DNA of 64,000 bases. Source: Zygnema cylindricum (Eukaryota > Streptophyta > Zygnematophyceae > Zygnematales > Zygnemataceae). The notes under the pieces are model-generated. The model saw only the letters and a program-made list of their open reading frames with translations, ran no database searches and was not told the origin of the DNA. The stretch lies in the NCBI GenBank assembly GCA_037447655.1, contig JBBHKE010001950.1, forward strand, positions 1 through 64,000. Reading direction: 5' to 3'. Both the position numbers and the translations under genes were made by a program. Below, in pieces: positions 10,971 through 25,600 of this stretch. Position 1 is the stretch's first letter. The number at the start of each line of letters is the position of its first letter.

Positions 10971-13900
10971 TATAAAATATATTTATAATAACATTTGTTT
11001 TTTCTTAACAAGATAATTTTGAGAGCACAAGAAGACTCAGCCGATGGTAGAGCGCTAAGCTCCACGTTCCGTCAACATTCCTTACAAGAGTTTATTTAAT
11101 TCGAGATTTTTATATAAATGTTATAAAAAGAACAAAACTGAAAGTAAACAAATAAAACGTGCGGATAATCGGACTGAAAACTGAAACTGTAGATTGATGT
11201 ACCACAAACATATCCAAAATAAACGGATCCCAACAAAAAAATAACACATCAGAACATACATTGCATCGAAACGAATTGAATATGAAACATTTTGGCAGAG
11301 ATGGCTGCGCAACAAACCACACTATTTAGATTCGAAGAGGTGAAAGGAAACCATTGTTGGCTTCGTGTTGATAGAAAGAGGGAGAAACTAAGCGTATAAA
11401 AACTATTGCGGTATACTACATATCGTTTTATATAAATAAAAAAAACCGTAGAGTATGAATACATATTATACATTGTGTGGATGAAAACACGAATCCGACA
11501 AATATTTAGGCACCAATAACATAAATTGAATAAAAAAAGCGATAAAAGAAATGAAAATTGAATAAAATAACAACAATAAAAAGAAAGAGAAAAAAAAACA
11601 CAAATGCAGAACAGTAAACCAAAAAAAAAAAAAAAATTATCAACAAAAGAAAAAACATGAAGAAAACCATGTTAAAAAAGGGGAACAAGGAAAACCTTTT
11701 CTCCGAAGGTTGGCAGGCTTTCCGACGAGCTTTAAGCAACAATTTACATCACCCGCACGCAAGCGAGTTTTGTAGGCGGACAAAGGATTCGATCGGAGCT
11801 CAAGAATCAATCACATATCGTAATCAACAGGCTTGTCACCAGGCTCGATCTTATCGGAGAGAGAGGGAGAGGGAGAGGGGCGAGGAGAAGAAGGAGAGGG
11901 AGAGAGAGAGAGAGAGGGAGGAAAAGTAATGGGAGGCGGGCGACAAACAACCGAAATGTTGAAAAGACAGTCAGATTATTTATTTCTGCGCCAATGGACG
12001 TGACACGGGTCAGGTTTTCTACCGCGTAAGACGCGGTAGCGCGGTTAGAATCGAGGGACATAATATAAACAACGAGAAGAGCAAAAAGACAAAAGCATGT
12101 GGGTATTTTTTTTGAAAAAGTTTCTCAATTTTTCACTAGCAGTTTTTGTGGATTCCTCCTTATCTATTCATTTTGTTTTTCTTTCCTAATACTACCGTAC
12201 AGTACTATACGGTAGAGTACACGTACAGCAAGTCGAGCGGTCGCAAAATAACAGACGCACCTTGGAGCGGCTGTCGCAATCATTCATCTCGGGCACTGAA
12301 AAAAATGTTAGATTCATTGTTGAATCGCGCTAATTGACGCTTTAATGAGCCGACCAAAGGGCAAAGCACCGGGTCGCCCGCGGCTATTATTTACAAAACA
12401 TGTTTACAAGAAATTCGCTAAGATTCTCCAGACTTTTTGGCGAAAACTCCCACCGTCCGATTTTGAATTCTCGACGCAAACGCCCCTTCCATCCAGTACC
12501 CGGCGAGTCTCCTCCGACTGTCCTCAAGAGGACACTTTGCGCTTACTAGATGCGTGTATTGGTCCACTTGTATAATTAGAGTCGTCCACGACGGACGTGA
12601 AGTTATAAACTTACATGTGGCAAATGGCGTGTACCTTTTGACGTCGAAGCCACCATGTTCGACGACAAAATTTTGTAGAACATCCTGTCACGCCTCCTCT
12701 ATAAATGTGCACAATCAAGTACAGACAAAAGCTTGTTTGTAGGACATCGTGTCACGCCTCCTTTATAAATGTGCAAAATTAAGTACAGGTAAGGTTCGTT
12801 AGTTTTCGTTTTCTCGCCCGTGGTGTGAAAGGTGTGAAACCCTCTTTCACACCTCTATATGCCCCGTGCCTTTCTCACTTTGCAAAATACCGCCCGGGTA
12901 CCTCGGATTTTTAGGGTCATATGGTTATTGGTTGTGTTTTTTTTTTAATAAAAAAAACATGAATGAGAAAAAAACCCTAAACATATTTATACTTGCGACA
13001 CGCCGCGCGGCGCGAGGCGTTGTAAAGCGAAGTTGGAGTGAAAAGAGTGAAAGGCGACGTGGACCCTTTCACACGCGACCTCCACGCCTAAAAACGCTCG
13101 ATTCAGTACAATACATGCCATCTCCTCGGTTTTCGTGTCCGTTGGTACAACGACAAATACAAGAACGTTCAGGTTGTACATTAGCGTCACGCTACTAGAT
13201 ATTTTAATCAGCGTCTGCCTGTACAGATACGCAGTCGAGATTTTGTACTTTTCGAAACTTTCAATATTCTTGGCCGGCTCAACAGGATCCTACGTGGTAC
13301 CAATCGAAATCCAACACTTAAGCAATTTTTGCTTTACTGCCACAACCTGATGGAAAAGTGTTACAAATTTTACTGCCGGTAAACATGACCGTACAATTAT
13401 TGGGAATGCCTGATGGAAGGTTACCCTCAGGGTGAACTTCCATTAGAGGAAAAGTGGGGTTGTTTACTGGATGTCGTACGATTTCGTACAGATTCCTACC
13501 ATTTTTTTTTTGTCAAACGAAACATGACGAAACATGTCTACTGGATGGCTCCAATATTATAGGCGTAAGTATCGACCGTTGGATTTTTCACTTTTAGATT
13601 CGCGAAGCAATCGCGCACATCGTTCAGTGTGAAGAGACTCTCCTCGGCGAGGAGAGTTTCTTCAGACTTGTCGCGTACCATTGGTACACGTGAAAAGTAA
13701 AAAAAAATCCATCGCGAGCATGCAATGAGAATCGAACACGTCGTACACGCCATGTGCCTTCCGCCACGGTGTATGAAGGTCGAACGAAATATTTTCCCAC
13801 GCTCCTTCTGACATCCGCTGACCTTAAAATTTTGCGGCGCCTATTTGACATTCCGATTCAAAATTTTGATTTTCAATTTCAAAATTAAAATCTGGTCGCA

Positions 13901-14166
13901 AAATTTTCGTAGGAATCATTAACTACCTCCGCCTGTACAAATATTATGTACAGATTTTCAGCTTGAAAAATATTTATAGATTTTAAGAATCTGAAAATTA
14001 GCTATTTCTAGATTTTAAGAATCTGAAAATTAGCCTATGTGGCGCCAATCATAATTGAGAAACGATGTCTACTGGCACGACATAATGGAAGGCGTGCCAG
14101 TAAACACTAGAAATAGACATATCTGCATGTTTACTGGGACCGCCTAATGGAGAACAGGCTTCATTC
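10971..14166. other. Spacer with minor repeats, no gene recognised
   Basis: No frame shows a recognisable domain. Noted structures: a GA-rich run at 11860-11930; a direct repeat at 12679-12725 and 12743-12790 sharing TGTCACGCCTCCT and TATAAATGTGCA; a short duplication at 13980-14035 built on GATTTTAAGAATCTGAAAAT. ORFs at 12345-12575 and 13538-13851 are short and unsupported. Confidence 0.5.
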
Positions 14167-14623
14167 CATAGTTCAAAAGTTGGTGACCGTACGCCCATAC
14201 AATATGCCTATTGTATGCAAAACATACAATATGGCCTTAAGACCCATATTGTATTGGCCGCAAAATGAAATAAAATAGTAACAGGGTTGAGTTGCACATG
14301 GATCGATAGAGAATTAAACGTCATGTCTAAATTTGAAAAAAAAATCGGACAAAAAAATATTTTTCTGTTAGTTTTGAGCGACTTTTAATTTAAACCGTCA
14401 GATTCGGATGATCTGACGGTCGTTGATGAAAGTAACAATCTAAGAAGATCACATGAAAAGCCCATAACACAACTTATGATAGGACTATCGTCAGATTCGG
14501 ATGATCGGACGGTCGCTGATGTAAGTAGCGATTTAAGAAGATCACATGGAAAGCTCGTAACACAACTTACGCTAGAGGCGGCATACAAAAGGCCTACCAA
14601 AAAACGCCTACTTTTGAACTATG
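14167..14623. mobile_element. hAT-type MITE, copy 2
   Basis: 457-bp element with ends CATAGTTCAAAAGT and CTTTTGAACTATG. Flanking 8-mers CTTCATTC and ATTCATTC match at 7 of 8. Longer than copy 1: the CGTCAGATTCGGATGATC module is present twice here (about 14397 and 14489). Non-coding. Confidence 0.85.
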
Positions 14624-16532
14624 ATTCATTCTGAGAAAATGAAAGGGTGTACAATAAAAGGTTGAGGTGGCTTCTAGAGATTCGATTTCAAAAACATCAC
14701 AAAATGCTTCGCTGCCCGTACACACGAGCGAAAGTTAATGTCCAGGTGTACACACGTGAGAACAATATGACTGTGCATTTTCTCCTGTACGAATTGACTC
14801 GTCATGAGAGTCTACGGCCCTGCCACACGCGTGAAAGCTAGGTGGAAAGGCATTGCTATTCCACACGTGTTCAAGATACAAACGAATCTCAATGGTGCAA
14901 TTTCAATGGATCCGATGTTTCCGGGAAAAGTAAAATGTCTTTCAACGTTTCTCAACGTTCCTGGAGGAGTGGGGGCAAAATTTTGACAAAATCAATAGTA
15001 TTTTCCGGCTCACTGTCGTTTCGCTGTCGCCGTACGATATAGGTTTCTTCACTCGTGCGAAGCTCTCGCACGCGTGAACGACGCTTTTAATGCTCATGCG
15101 ACCGCCCTAAAAGTTAAAACATTTTTTAATATTATATGCAATCTAGGTATACGAATTAATACAAAATCATTAAAATGAAAAAGCTCATGAGATATTTTTT
15201 TCGTTTTATTCTTCATCCGTAGTTACGACATTCCCGAAATTAATAGTGTTAAATTTTCTAAATACAAGAGTGTATGTCTGATACTGCACGCTTGAATGCG
15301 GCAATCTTGGACCGTTGGTTTGATTTAATAAACTTTGTTTATTTGTTTGTTCTTTTAACCATCCACCTAAAACAAAAAAGTGACGTTAAATATTTTTGTT
15401 TGGGAGCAAAGGTGCTCGCTGGTCCGTTAACGTTTTGCGCTAAGGACTCTCATTACTCATTACAATAAAACATTTCCCCAAAAAGCCTATGTCACGCTAA
15501 ATGTACACTTGTGACATATCGCGACAGGCACCTGGCGGCGACGTGATTCTCTGTAGGATATTCTCGTATCACTTGCTTCTGGCAAAGGCCATACCGGTCC
15601 AATAGGTATGACACTTGGAGCGTACAGACGCCAAGGATGCAGCAAATCCACTTTACAATGTTATTTAGAATCAAATTAATAATGAACGAAAATGATTTTC
15701 TAAATGTACTAGTTCTCATTATTCTATGATTTCTAGCAGAGTGGAAGAGAATCTTTGCAGTGCCACCCGTGAGACCAAAGCGGCTCCGGGCGGCTCGTGC
15801 GGCGCCCTACTTTTCCATTACTCCTGGACGCCGGAACGCTTTTCGGGATATTTTAGCCAGCCTTACAGAATCTCTTGTCACATGTAACACAGTAAAGTAG
15901 TTGAGTCAAGACCCAAATAATATTATTACAATTTAGAAACCGTATATTCATACTTCCTTAACAGCCGTAATTTAGTCTTTAAATGTACTGATACTAAATA
16001 ATATAAAAACTGGACTGTGTCTTGTTTTACATGTCATCTACGGAACTAAATCTCACGCTACGCCAAATTACGAGTATCGTGTTTGACTCCAGCTAAAGAA
16101 GTACAGTCAAACTGGGTTCAGAGTGTTGTAACTACATAGCTAAAACCACAGAACATCATTAGGCGTCGTTTTTGGACGTCCCCACAACAGCTTATGTGTC
16201 CGCACATAGAACATCGTGCCTAAAAGGAGCTTCTGGAAGCTGTCCTGATTTTCCTACTTCGATTGCTTTGTTGATTGCTTTGTCAGAGTGCTGAAAAAGT
16301 GGAATCTTTTCAAACTTTTTATTTTTCACAGCCCTTTGGTAATACTTGGAAACTTGCAAGTAGGCTGGCATTAAGCACATGAAACAGAAGAAAATAGCCA
16401 AATAAAAACATTCACAATCAATTTTTATTTTTTCCGATTTTCAAACACGTCGTCAAATGATTTCCTCTGTCTGTAAATTTGTTTCAAAACACTAATATCT
16501 ACTAGGCTAGAATAAACTTAGGCATAAAAACC
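14624..16532. other. Spacer upstream of the tail-anchored protein gene
   Basis: No gene recognised. Mixed composition with several GTAC-rich words. The right-hand part must contain the promoter of the gene at 16610, but I see no clear TATA box I would place. Confidence 0.5.
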
Positions 16533-16580
16533 TCTCCCTCTCCCTCTCCCTTTCCCTGTCCTTCCCTCTCTCGCTCCTCG
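16533..16580. repeat. CT-rich tract just upstream of a start codon
   Basis: (CTCCCT)n-like run ending about 30 nt before the ATG at 16610. It is followed by TTCGGCCAG, so it could be a pyrimidine-rich leader or the polypyrimidine tract of a 5' UTR intron. Confidence 0.6.
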
Positions 16581-16609
16581 TTCGGCCAGCCTCTGTATCT
16601 CCTGCCGTT

Positions 16610-19378
16610 ATGTGCTCTTTTCCTTCACCTGCTATAGATCATTTGGTCGATTACCAGAAACGTTCTTCAGAAAATCGAATACCTTCATCTAAAAAAGGCT
16701 CTATTTTAGATTCTCCAACTATGCCGAGAACCTCGCGGCCTCCAATGCGAACAGCAAATAGCAACGAGATAGATCAACGGGCCAAATATTCTGGATTTCA
16801 AAATAGGAACAAGAATGTAAACTCTCCTCTTGTGAAGGAAAACTTTTCAAATGAAGATATGGAGGTTAGTCGTGCTGCAAATGGCCGTTATCAATTTTCA
16901 GGAACCAGTAATTATAATAATCATCAATCAGCCGAACGAATGAATGGAGGTTTTATGAATTCAACCAATCCTTCCTCGGGCTTTTCTATGAACGAAGATT
17001 TTGGACAATCTCCTCCTCCATCATCCTCTAACGGGCAAACTGCATATGACGAGTTTTTCGATGCCGCTGAAGATGATTTAAGTGGTGAGAGTTATATATT
17101 TGCAAAAAAAAGGTTTTGCTCGTGAAAAGAAGTGTGTTAATGTGTCCGGAAGTGAAATCTTTTGTCTCTCCCTGTTTCTCTCTCTTCTTCTTCTACTATG
17201 TGTTTGTAGCTGTGACGATACAATGTGAAATATGTTTTTTTCTTCTAATTATTTCTGTTTCGCAGTTTGAAATTCTTACCTTTTTTCTCTTTGTAGTCAG
17301 CACTTTGAGTGGATGACCTTATTTCCATATCTTCCATACATCCGGTGTTTCATATTGTTTGCTGATTGTATTCACTGAAGAGCAATTCTTCCAAGTCTGC
17401 CTGAAATCTGATACCTTTTTCTACCACCAGCTCTCTGCTTATCAGTATGCACTCACTCCGGATTGGATCTTTAATCCAAAATGGTTTTAATAGGTTGTAG
17501 TTGAGTATACCGTGTACTGCGTCCTATTTTCATTGAAAGATCATTCCATCGCAACCGTTGGAAGATTAATAATCACTCAGGAGTGCATGGAGAAAGAAGA
17601 GTACAAAGGTTGAAAACAACCAGTAATGCTAATAGCAACACAGTGTAATGCAGTAGGCAGCCATTTTGTCGGCATTCGGTTTTAATGAGTGTATGAAGTT
17701 TTAATGAATGAAACAGTTCATGACGTTAATAAGCTAATCTGAACAGAGAGCAAGCATGAAAGCCTCTGTATCTATGTTTCTCGCTTTCGTATATGGGATT
17801 AAACAGTTTTTTTCAGTCAACTCGTGATGTTCTTGTTTCAAGGTTCTGAAACTAATCAGGTACAATTGTTCAGAAACAGCAAATGATGCATGACTATATA
17901 TGTCTCGCTTGGTTTTTAAGAATCGTTTTCTTCTGCTATCATCAGTACAGACTTATGATGTGCATCGGTTTGGATTCACAACAGCGGTGAATTGTACCGC
18001 TGCAAACAATTCTGCAAAGCCGTAAACTCACAGTATATCTGATTGTTTCGCTTATGTCCATCGAATGCACAGAATGTGCAATTCATACTTCGGTGTTGTA
18101 ATTGGCTCGTTTACAGAATGCGTGAGCGACGACGAATCAGCCAAATCACAAGTATTTGGAAGGAGCCCTTCATCTCGTGGCAGTTTTCGTGACGTCGCAT
18201 CTCGTTTACATGATGAAATTGTTCGGAGAGTGGCTGCTGAAGAAGCTTTAACAACAGAGAAGCAGAAGAGAATAGAGCTACTTGGCTTCTTAAATTCTAT
18301 AGGAGCATCGATTCCTGCTGCCTTCATTGCATCTGAGCAGAATGGTGTGCATGAGGGGGAAAGAAAGGGGAGTAGAGGGAGTGTTACAGGTGTAGATGCT
18401 GCAGCTGGAACAAGTGGATCGGTAGAGGAAGGGACAGAGCAAAAAGAGAAAGTTGAGGTACAAGAGGGAACAGTTAGTAATGAAGGTGAAGAAGCTCAGG
18501 AAGTGATAGTGGCGAGGCTGGTATCTACTGCCATAGCGAAAGGTGTTGCGGCAGCAGCAGCTAAAGAGGAGCTCGAGAGGGTTTTAGCTCGAAAAGAGAA
18601 AGAGATGTCGAGATTAAGGGATAAAATGCAGTTCTGGGAGCGTATGAATGAAGAGCTTTCAAATCAGACACAGGAGAATGTTGGTGAGTTTTTGTCACCT
18701 TATCTGTTATGTATTAGCTCATTGGGTTTAGTTTGTACAATTTACGCACTTTGTCAGGATGGAATATCCATGTCGAGATCCATGTCTATACTAAAGGTCT
18801 CTGAAGAGCCATAATGTTGGGTAGGATAGTTGACTTGCTTGGGAATTTTGGCAAAGGAGGGAGCTGCCTTTCATGGATTCTGCATAGTGCAGGAATGCTG
18901 AAGGACCTGTTTGTCAGACCCATTGACCCATTGATTTGGTTTGAACTGAAAGGGATCTGGACTTGCCATGAAAGAATGCACTTGATTATTGACTTTTTTT
19001 CTGAGAAATTGTTATTCTCAAATGCTGTACATATGCAGGTCCCGCGAATCATTACTGGCATTGTCATTATTCTAGTTTCTAACTAAGAGATTTTTGTTTT
19101 TTCACATGTTTTGTACAGAGTTGCAAAGAATGAGACGGAGACGGAGGCAACGAATTCAAAAAGTTATTTTGGCTGGTCTTGGCGTTGTTTTAGGAGTTGC
19201 TTGTTCAGCAGCCATGGCTTATGCCTTCTCCACTCTTGAAAGTGGAACTTCGAGTGGGAGTGGGAGTGGGAGTGGGAGTGTGACGGCATTGGAAGGAGGA
19301 GAAGTAGAGGTTCAAAGTGAAGGTGTGACGGTAGTGGTTTCTCCTTCGGACAACACCGTAATCGATCAGCATGAATAG
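16610..19378 (+). CDS. Plant-type coiled-coil, tail-anchored membrane protein, unnamed
   Basis: Three exons: 16610-17084, 18117-18683 and 19119-19378 (1302 nt, 433 aa). Donors are GTGAGA and GTGAGT, acceptors TTTACAG and TGTACAG. Phases agree at both junctions. The N-terminal third is disordered and Ser/Asn/Pro-rich, ending in the acidic FFDAAEDDLSECVSDDESAK. The middle has RLHDEIVRRVAAEEALTTEK and, after an acidic linker, an Ala/Glu/Lys helix ending RLRDKMQFWERMNEELSN, probably coiled coil. The C-terminus has a basic cluster (RMRRRRRQRIQK), one hydrophobic span of about 20 residues, and a short tail with Ser-Gly repeats, so it looks like a tail-anchored protein with its bulk in the cytosol. 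It resembles uncharacterised land-plant proteins with the same QFWERMN-then-basic-TM order (recollection, not searched). Start choice is moderate: a further upstream exon is possible. Function unknown. Confidence 0.82.
17506..17647. mobile_element. Short TA-flanked MITE (CACCG family) in intron
   Basis: Diverged 142-bp member in intron 1 of the tail-anchored protein gene. Left end TATACCGTGTACTGCG, right end GCTAATAGCAACACAGTGTA. It retains the GTGCATGGAGAAAGAAGA block typical of the family's right half. Confidence 0.6.
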
Positions 19379-21301
19379 GCCAGAGAGTCGGGTGCAAAGT
19401 TTGAGAGGAACTCTCTGGTGGGAAGTTTTGGCATGAACTTTTTTTGGAACTGAAAAATGGAGCTTTGTTTGCATCAAGAAAAAGGACAGTGGGTAAGAAA
19501 GTTGGGTAAAAAAGATGGGGATATCTTGATGGTGAGGGAAAGTGCATAGCTCTAGGTAACGATGTAGATTATCGCTTGTGTATGAAGAAAGCCACAGCTT
19601 CAAATTTAGCTATATTTGGCGTTGTAAACTGTTTGAATTGAGCTGTTGTGGCTCCATAACGTGGTTGGTTTCTTTGGTCTATTTCGCGGATTCAGGGTGA
19701 AGAGGAAAAGGAAAATATATTTAAATTGAAGATGATCTTAGCTCGGTAAGGTGGCAATTTTATGGAATCTGAGCATTCAACATCTTTTAGGTTCTATTCG
19801 GTAAAATTGGTAGTCTGGCAATTCCTGAAAACTAGTGATTTTTGTTTACTATCCCTAATTGGGTGAAGCCTTGTCTGTGGCACTTAAAACTGTTTTGTTA
19901 AGTAGTTCCTTAGACACGCCAATCATTTGTTATGTCTATCGTTTATATTAAGAAGACAGACCTTGCAGAGACTTTGGAACTTCAATATAGTTTCACGAAT
20001 TCAGCCCTGTTGTGTCCTTTTTTGGCAATAAAGTAGCCATCTGGTTGTAGGAATGGTCCACTTTGTTTGATGAAACATGTATTAGTGTGGTTGTAATCAT
20101 TACATTGATATTAAAAGGTGAGAAGTTGTTCACTATTTAGGTGATGAAGTTATGTATTGTAAAAGGTAGAAGTATTGAAATCTGCTCTGGTGGTACTCTC
20201 ATTGGCTTTTGCATTGTGATAGGATACGTCTTTCACGACTGGGACAGATGGATGTTCAGACAGTATACAGATATCTATGCACAGTTTAACAATTTTGTGA
20301 TGTTCAAACAATGTACAACTCTCCATGCTCAGTTTAACAATTCCAACAGATTTTGTTGGAAAGTCAAAGGCTCTGAAGATATGTGAAAGTGGCTAACGGT
20401 AATCTGAGTGTGTCTGTGTCACTTATAAAGCTCCTCAGCCAACTTCTGTCTGAAGATCTGTGCACTGCATCTATGTCAAGTAGACAAATCTTTGTCCCAA
20501 TGAGACTTAAGACTTTGGTTGAAATGCGGGTGACAATACCACTTGTAGGATTATCAATATCTACATGTTAATTTGTATACAAATTTGCAATTTTTTCAAT
20601 CAATTCCCCTCAACATCTATCAAACCGCAGCCACTCATGGAAAAATTTGCTTTCCACTGTTTCCATGATGAGATAAAATTTGAGTTAAGTGATGAGATAA
20701 AATCTGAAATTAACTCAATCACAGTCCCTGAAAACAAAACTGAAGCACCAAAAAAACACAATAAAAATTATTGAATTTTCAATGACCAACTCTCCCCGAT
20801 TAAATATTGGGATTCTGCTCAGACTAACATGGAAAGTTGAGCTAAAAAAGTGATAGTGTCGATAACCTGTCAGTTGTTAAAGACACCACCTAAATATGAT
20901 AAAATCGACCAAAAAAATAATGATAAAATCGACAAAAAAATAATGCTAAAACCCTACACCGTATGTAACAAAAAATCTCATCAATAATAAAAACTCGAAG
21001 ACGGAAAAAGAATCCTTTCTACTGAACTCAAAAAAAGTCAAAATTGTGGGGCTAATCCTTTTCTGAGCACCAGCATCCTATGTGAAGGGAAGAAAACTAC
21101 TTTTGATCAAAAAAAAATTCTTTCTTTTTCTGCTACCTTTACTTTTTTTTTTATTATCTCGAGGTTGTGCTCAAAACTTTTCTGACTCCCAAAACCAAAA
21201 CAATTACGTTTGTAAACTAATAACAATCTTATCTGGTTACAAAAAAGGACATTGTCGTAAAAGCATTTACTGTTGAAATAAAACCATAAATAAAATACAT
21301 T
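19379..21301. other. Convergent intergenic region
   Basis: Shared 3' space of the plus-strand tail-anchored protein gene and the minus-strand FKBP gene. An AATAAA at 20028-20033 could be a poly(A) signal of the plus-strand gene, though rather distal. No coding region recognised. Confidence 0.5.
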
Positions 21302-22656
21302 TTAACCCTTCTTCACCTCCAAAAGCTCGATATTAAGTTCGAAGGTTGCCCCGGGCTACAAGAAAAAGAACAAAAACAACAAAAAAACAAAACACAATTG
21401 TACCCATTTAATTAGTGAAGTTATTGAAAGCGATAAATCTGACGGAAAAATGGCATCTTTATAAAGTTTCTGAGTAGAGAGTATCAAATCAACTTGAACA
21501 TAAAAACAGTCCTTTAACCGAATAAAGTATCAATTTCTGGAAAAAAAACAGTCTTTCCAATTCCAAACCCAGCAAGTCCAGATTAAAAAAACATGCAAAA
21601 AAATGTGACTAGTGTCACAAATAAGAGTGTATATGACCATGCTCGCCTCGACAATCCAATCCACAATAAGAACAATATATAAGAAAAATATGAAAAGAAG
21701 ATTAAATATTTTGCTACCGAAATCCATACTGATTGTTAACTTGCATTCAATATATATAGAATCTTAATTCATTCTAAAGAGACATCACAGGTAAAAATGG
21801 GAAAGAAAAAAAAACATACAGGAATTTCCGCAAAGCCTCTATCTCCATATCCCTCCTCCGGAGTCACCACCACAGTTCGCTGTACATCCCCAAATTTCCT
21901 CTCAATTAATATTAAAAACATACGAGGAATTAAAATGTTCAACAAGTATTAAACACATTCAAGGAGGTTAATAATACGTATCTGTTTTCCATTGGACCAC
22001 CGTACTAAAGTTGCGAAGTCAGACAAATAATGTATTAACCAGTCATATAATAAACTTGAAAAAACAATAGAACTGGATCAAAAGGAGCTCAGATATGATA
22101 TTAGTGTTAACCATTAAGCATTATTCGGGCAGTTAAAAAAGTTTGACTTCATGTTCATGAGTCGGATTTTCTTTTCGAGGCAAGCAATCGAAAGGTAACG
22201 GTCTTAACTTTCATTTGCTCCATAGAAAAAAAGAAAAAAAACCAACCAACGGTTCAAAATAAAGTAAAAAGATGTTTTAGTGCCCGAAAAATATTTACGA
22301 CTAATAGCGATGGACACTGTACCCATATAGAATTTCACATTTAAACTTTATTTTTTTTGCTTTCCTAACAAAAGAAGACACAAGTCCAAACCACCACCGA
22401 ACCAAGAAATTGCAAGGCAAATGAAAAGAAAAAAAAATGCCCATTTTTACGCGGAAACAAATCACTATTAAATTATAAACTTATAATGACGAGGACAAGT
22501 TTGACTACCACCATCTAGATTTGACACACATTTCTAAAAAACACAAATCAAGTCCCAAAAAATCACCACAAGTTCAAGTAACAAGAGATTGACGTAAGCG
22601 ATTATACTTTGAGATAAACAACACCCATGGTGCCCGATCAGTTAAAAAAAAATACA

Positions 22657-22691
<35 letters not shown>

Positions 22692-25600
22692 CGCAAAACT
22701 TCAAAAACCAGTAAAGATGCTAAAATCGTTAATGAACCATGATGGAATATAATCCCAACACTATTTGGGAAACCTAAGTCAAGATAAGCCGGGGACCTCG
22801 ACTCCTATAATGTGAATATGAATGTTATGGATTTCAACAGCAATCCAAATGTACGAAAACAAGTGGAAACGCTAAAATTGGTGACCCCATACTATACACG
22901 TATTTTATGGCTTTCTCGAGCACAATACATGTATAGTATGCGTATATGGACTATAGCATATGTATACAGACTATAGTATATGCATATAAACTGTAGTATA
23001 TGTGTATAGATTATATAATATGTATATATTATACAGTACATATCGCATATAGTATATTTGGGGAAACCACATTAGTAGTAACCCCGGATACTGAAATCAT
23101 GAATGGTGGAATGGAATCAGAGAGGGAATGGAGGGGGGAGAGAGGGAGAGAGGGAGAGAGGGAGGACGGGAGAGTGAAGAGCGGGGAGAGGGAAGAGAGA
23201 GGGAGAGCGGGAGAGGGGTAGGGAGAGGAAAAAAAAAGCAAAAAAAAGCTTAGCATTAACAACGCTATTTTGTGTCACGAGGGCAAAAGAAACGGAGACC
23301 AAAAAACTGGGACCGTAAAAAACCGGGACCATATATAACCGGGCCGTATCGAACAGGGACGGTATAACTGAAACTAATAGCGACCCACAGTTCAGTAATA
23401 GTTCCTTACCTTTCCCCCTACATGCATGCCCTCTGTTATAGTATAAAGAGCCCTTGGAGGCTTGGGAGCTGCCTGGGCAGAGAACAGTCCGTTGGCAGTA
23501 TCTGTCACATCACGCTTCCTTTCTGACCCTGGTTTCGAACCCACAACAAAGTCGTATGCCTGAAAATCCAAAGCCAAACCAGATAAGGAAGAGACATAAG
23601 ACCATTTTTTCGTCTTAAGACTTTTTATATTTGATGATTGAAAGTGACAATAAGGTAAGCTGAAATGAACAAGGTAACCAGATAAGAAAGGGTCATAAGA
23701 CTGTTTTTTCGTGGTAAGTTTTTTATATTCGATGATTACAAATGAAGACAAGGTAACCAGAAAGGAATAAGGTGACCAGATAAGAAAGGGACATAATATT
23801 ACTTTTTCCTGGTAATTCTTTTATATTCGATGATTACAAATAAAGGTAAGGTAACCAGAATTGAATAAGGTGACCAGATAAGAAAGGGACATAATATTAT
23901 CATTTTTTGGCAACCCTTCTATGATCAATAACCAAAATGGAGGAACCGACCTACAGTACGTAAAGTGAATCGGTTGCAGTTGCTTTACTTCTGAGTGAGT
24001 TTTGGAAAAAGAAAAGAAAAGAAAAAGTTGACTTTGTCAGTTTTGAAAGGTGCTACACCGCCCGTCTCTATTAGAGTTGGTAAATTATGAGCGTTAACAC
24101 TTTATTAAAATTATTGCTTACACTAAATCATGTTTTGACACATGGCTCATTATGGGCCACTTAACTAAATAGTGTCATCAACACTGATTTATGATTTTGA
24201 GTCAAACAAAGAAACACTCAAATGAGAGTGATTAACTCCAATAGTGAAGGGCAGTGTAGAAAAGCTTTACTGAGTGTTGACATCCTATGGTTAATTCATC
24301 TCCTTATTACTACCTTTTGATATACAAGTCGGTAAAACACATAGACTAAACATTTTAAAGGGATACTATTGGCTATATTGAGCCGGACAGCCTACAGTAT
24401 ATTCTATACAGATACAGAAAAAGACGAACAAAAGAGAGAGTCATATCAGATTACCTGAGCAATGACCCGATTCCCTCCAAGTAGTTTTGACTCTCTACTG
24501 GAAACCACTGTCAAAGATTTGTAAACACAATCGAAATGAACCTGCAATAAAAATGGAAAAAGAAAGAAATAAACAGAAAAACAATAAGCCACTCTTCCCT
24601 CCCTTCCAAGAAAAGAGTTAAAAGTTACCTGGACAACCCTACACCATGAGTCACTATTAGTGTTTATAACAATAATTCAATGTCATTTCTTTTTTGCCCG
24701 CTAACCACAAAATAGCGTTAATAATACTAATTCTTTTCTTAACGATAATTCTTTAGACAGTTCAAAACCAACCACGTCATACGAAACTAAATTAGAATTA
24801 AAAATGATAAAATAAACCCCACGATAACAATCTCTTTTCTCTAATAGATTCAATCGAGCTTCATATACCCCAAAACATGCCTAGGTAGATATTTACATAC
24901 ATTCCTTTTCCCGAAAAATTACTGTACCATCATAAACTGGAAAACAAAAATCAGTGTGAACTGAAGTACACTGTGAATCGCTTTTTAGCGGTGATCAACA
25001 ATCAGCATAAGGATTGTATTAGTGTTGATAAACAATTAGTATGAGAATTGTTTTACTATTAATAAAAAAATAGTATGAGGATTGTTTTAGTGTTAATAAA
25101 CAATTAGTATGAGGATTGTTTTAGTGTTAATAAACAATTTGTATGAGGATTGTTTTAGTGTCAATAATTGTATTTCTAGTCCAGATTCTGTGGACAATTC
25201 TGAACGGCAAAAAGAACTAGGGCTAAGACGAAACCAATTAGTATCAACAACTTTCTATTGTGTTTAGAAGCCAAAAACAGCTTAATAACATTGACAAGTA
25301 AAACCTCAAGACATCATTTCTACAAAAAAAATCACTAAGTGAAATAATAACATAATAAGTGAAACTTTGAGATTTTGAATTGGAAATGTAGAGAAAACCA
25401 AACTTTTAAACCTGATATCCTTGTCATGATGGGAAAATGATACCGTTGACTAATGAGCTTGTATTCAAAAATACATTAGAAAAACAAAATGCTTTACTCT
25501 GAAATGTTCTGATGGGAAAGAAAAAAAAAAGTAACAAACTTTTTGCACTCCAAGTATATTCAGAATATAGAAATTATTGTTGTGTGAAAACATAAACATA

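Noticed and set aside
11030-11090. tRNA-like words (CAGCCGATGGTAGAGCGC) suggesting a tRNA gene or SINE
   Set aside because: A D-arm-like stretch is present, but I find no anticodon stem, T arm or matching acceptor strand at the right distance.
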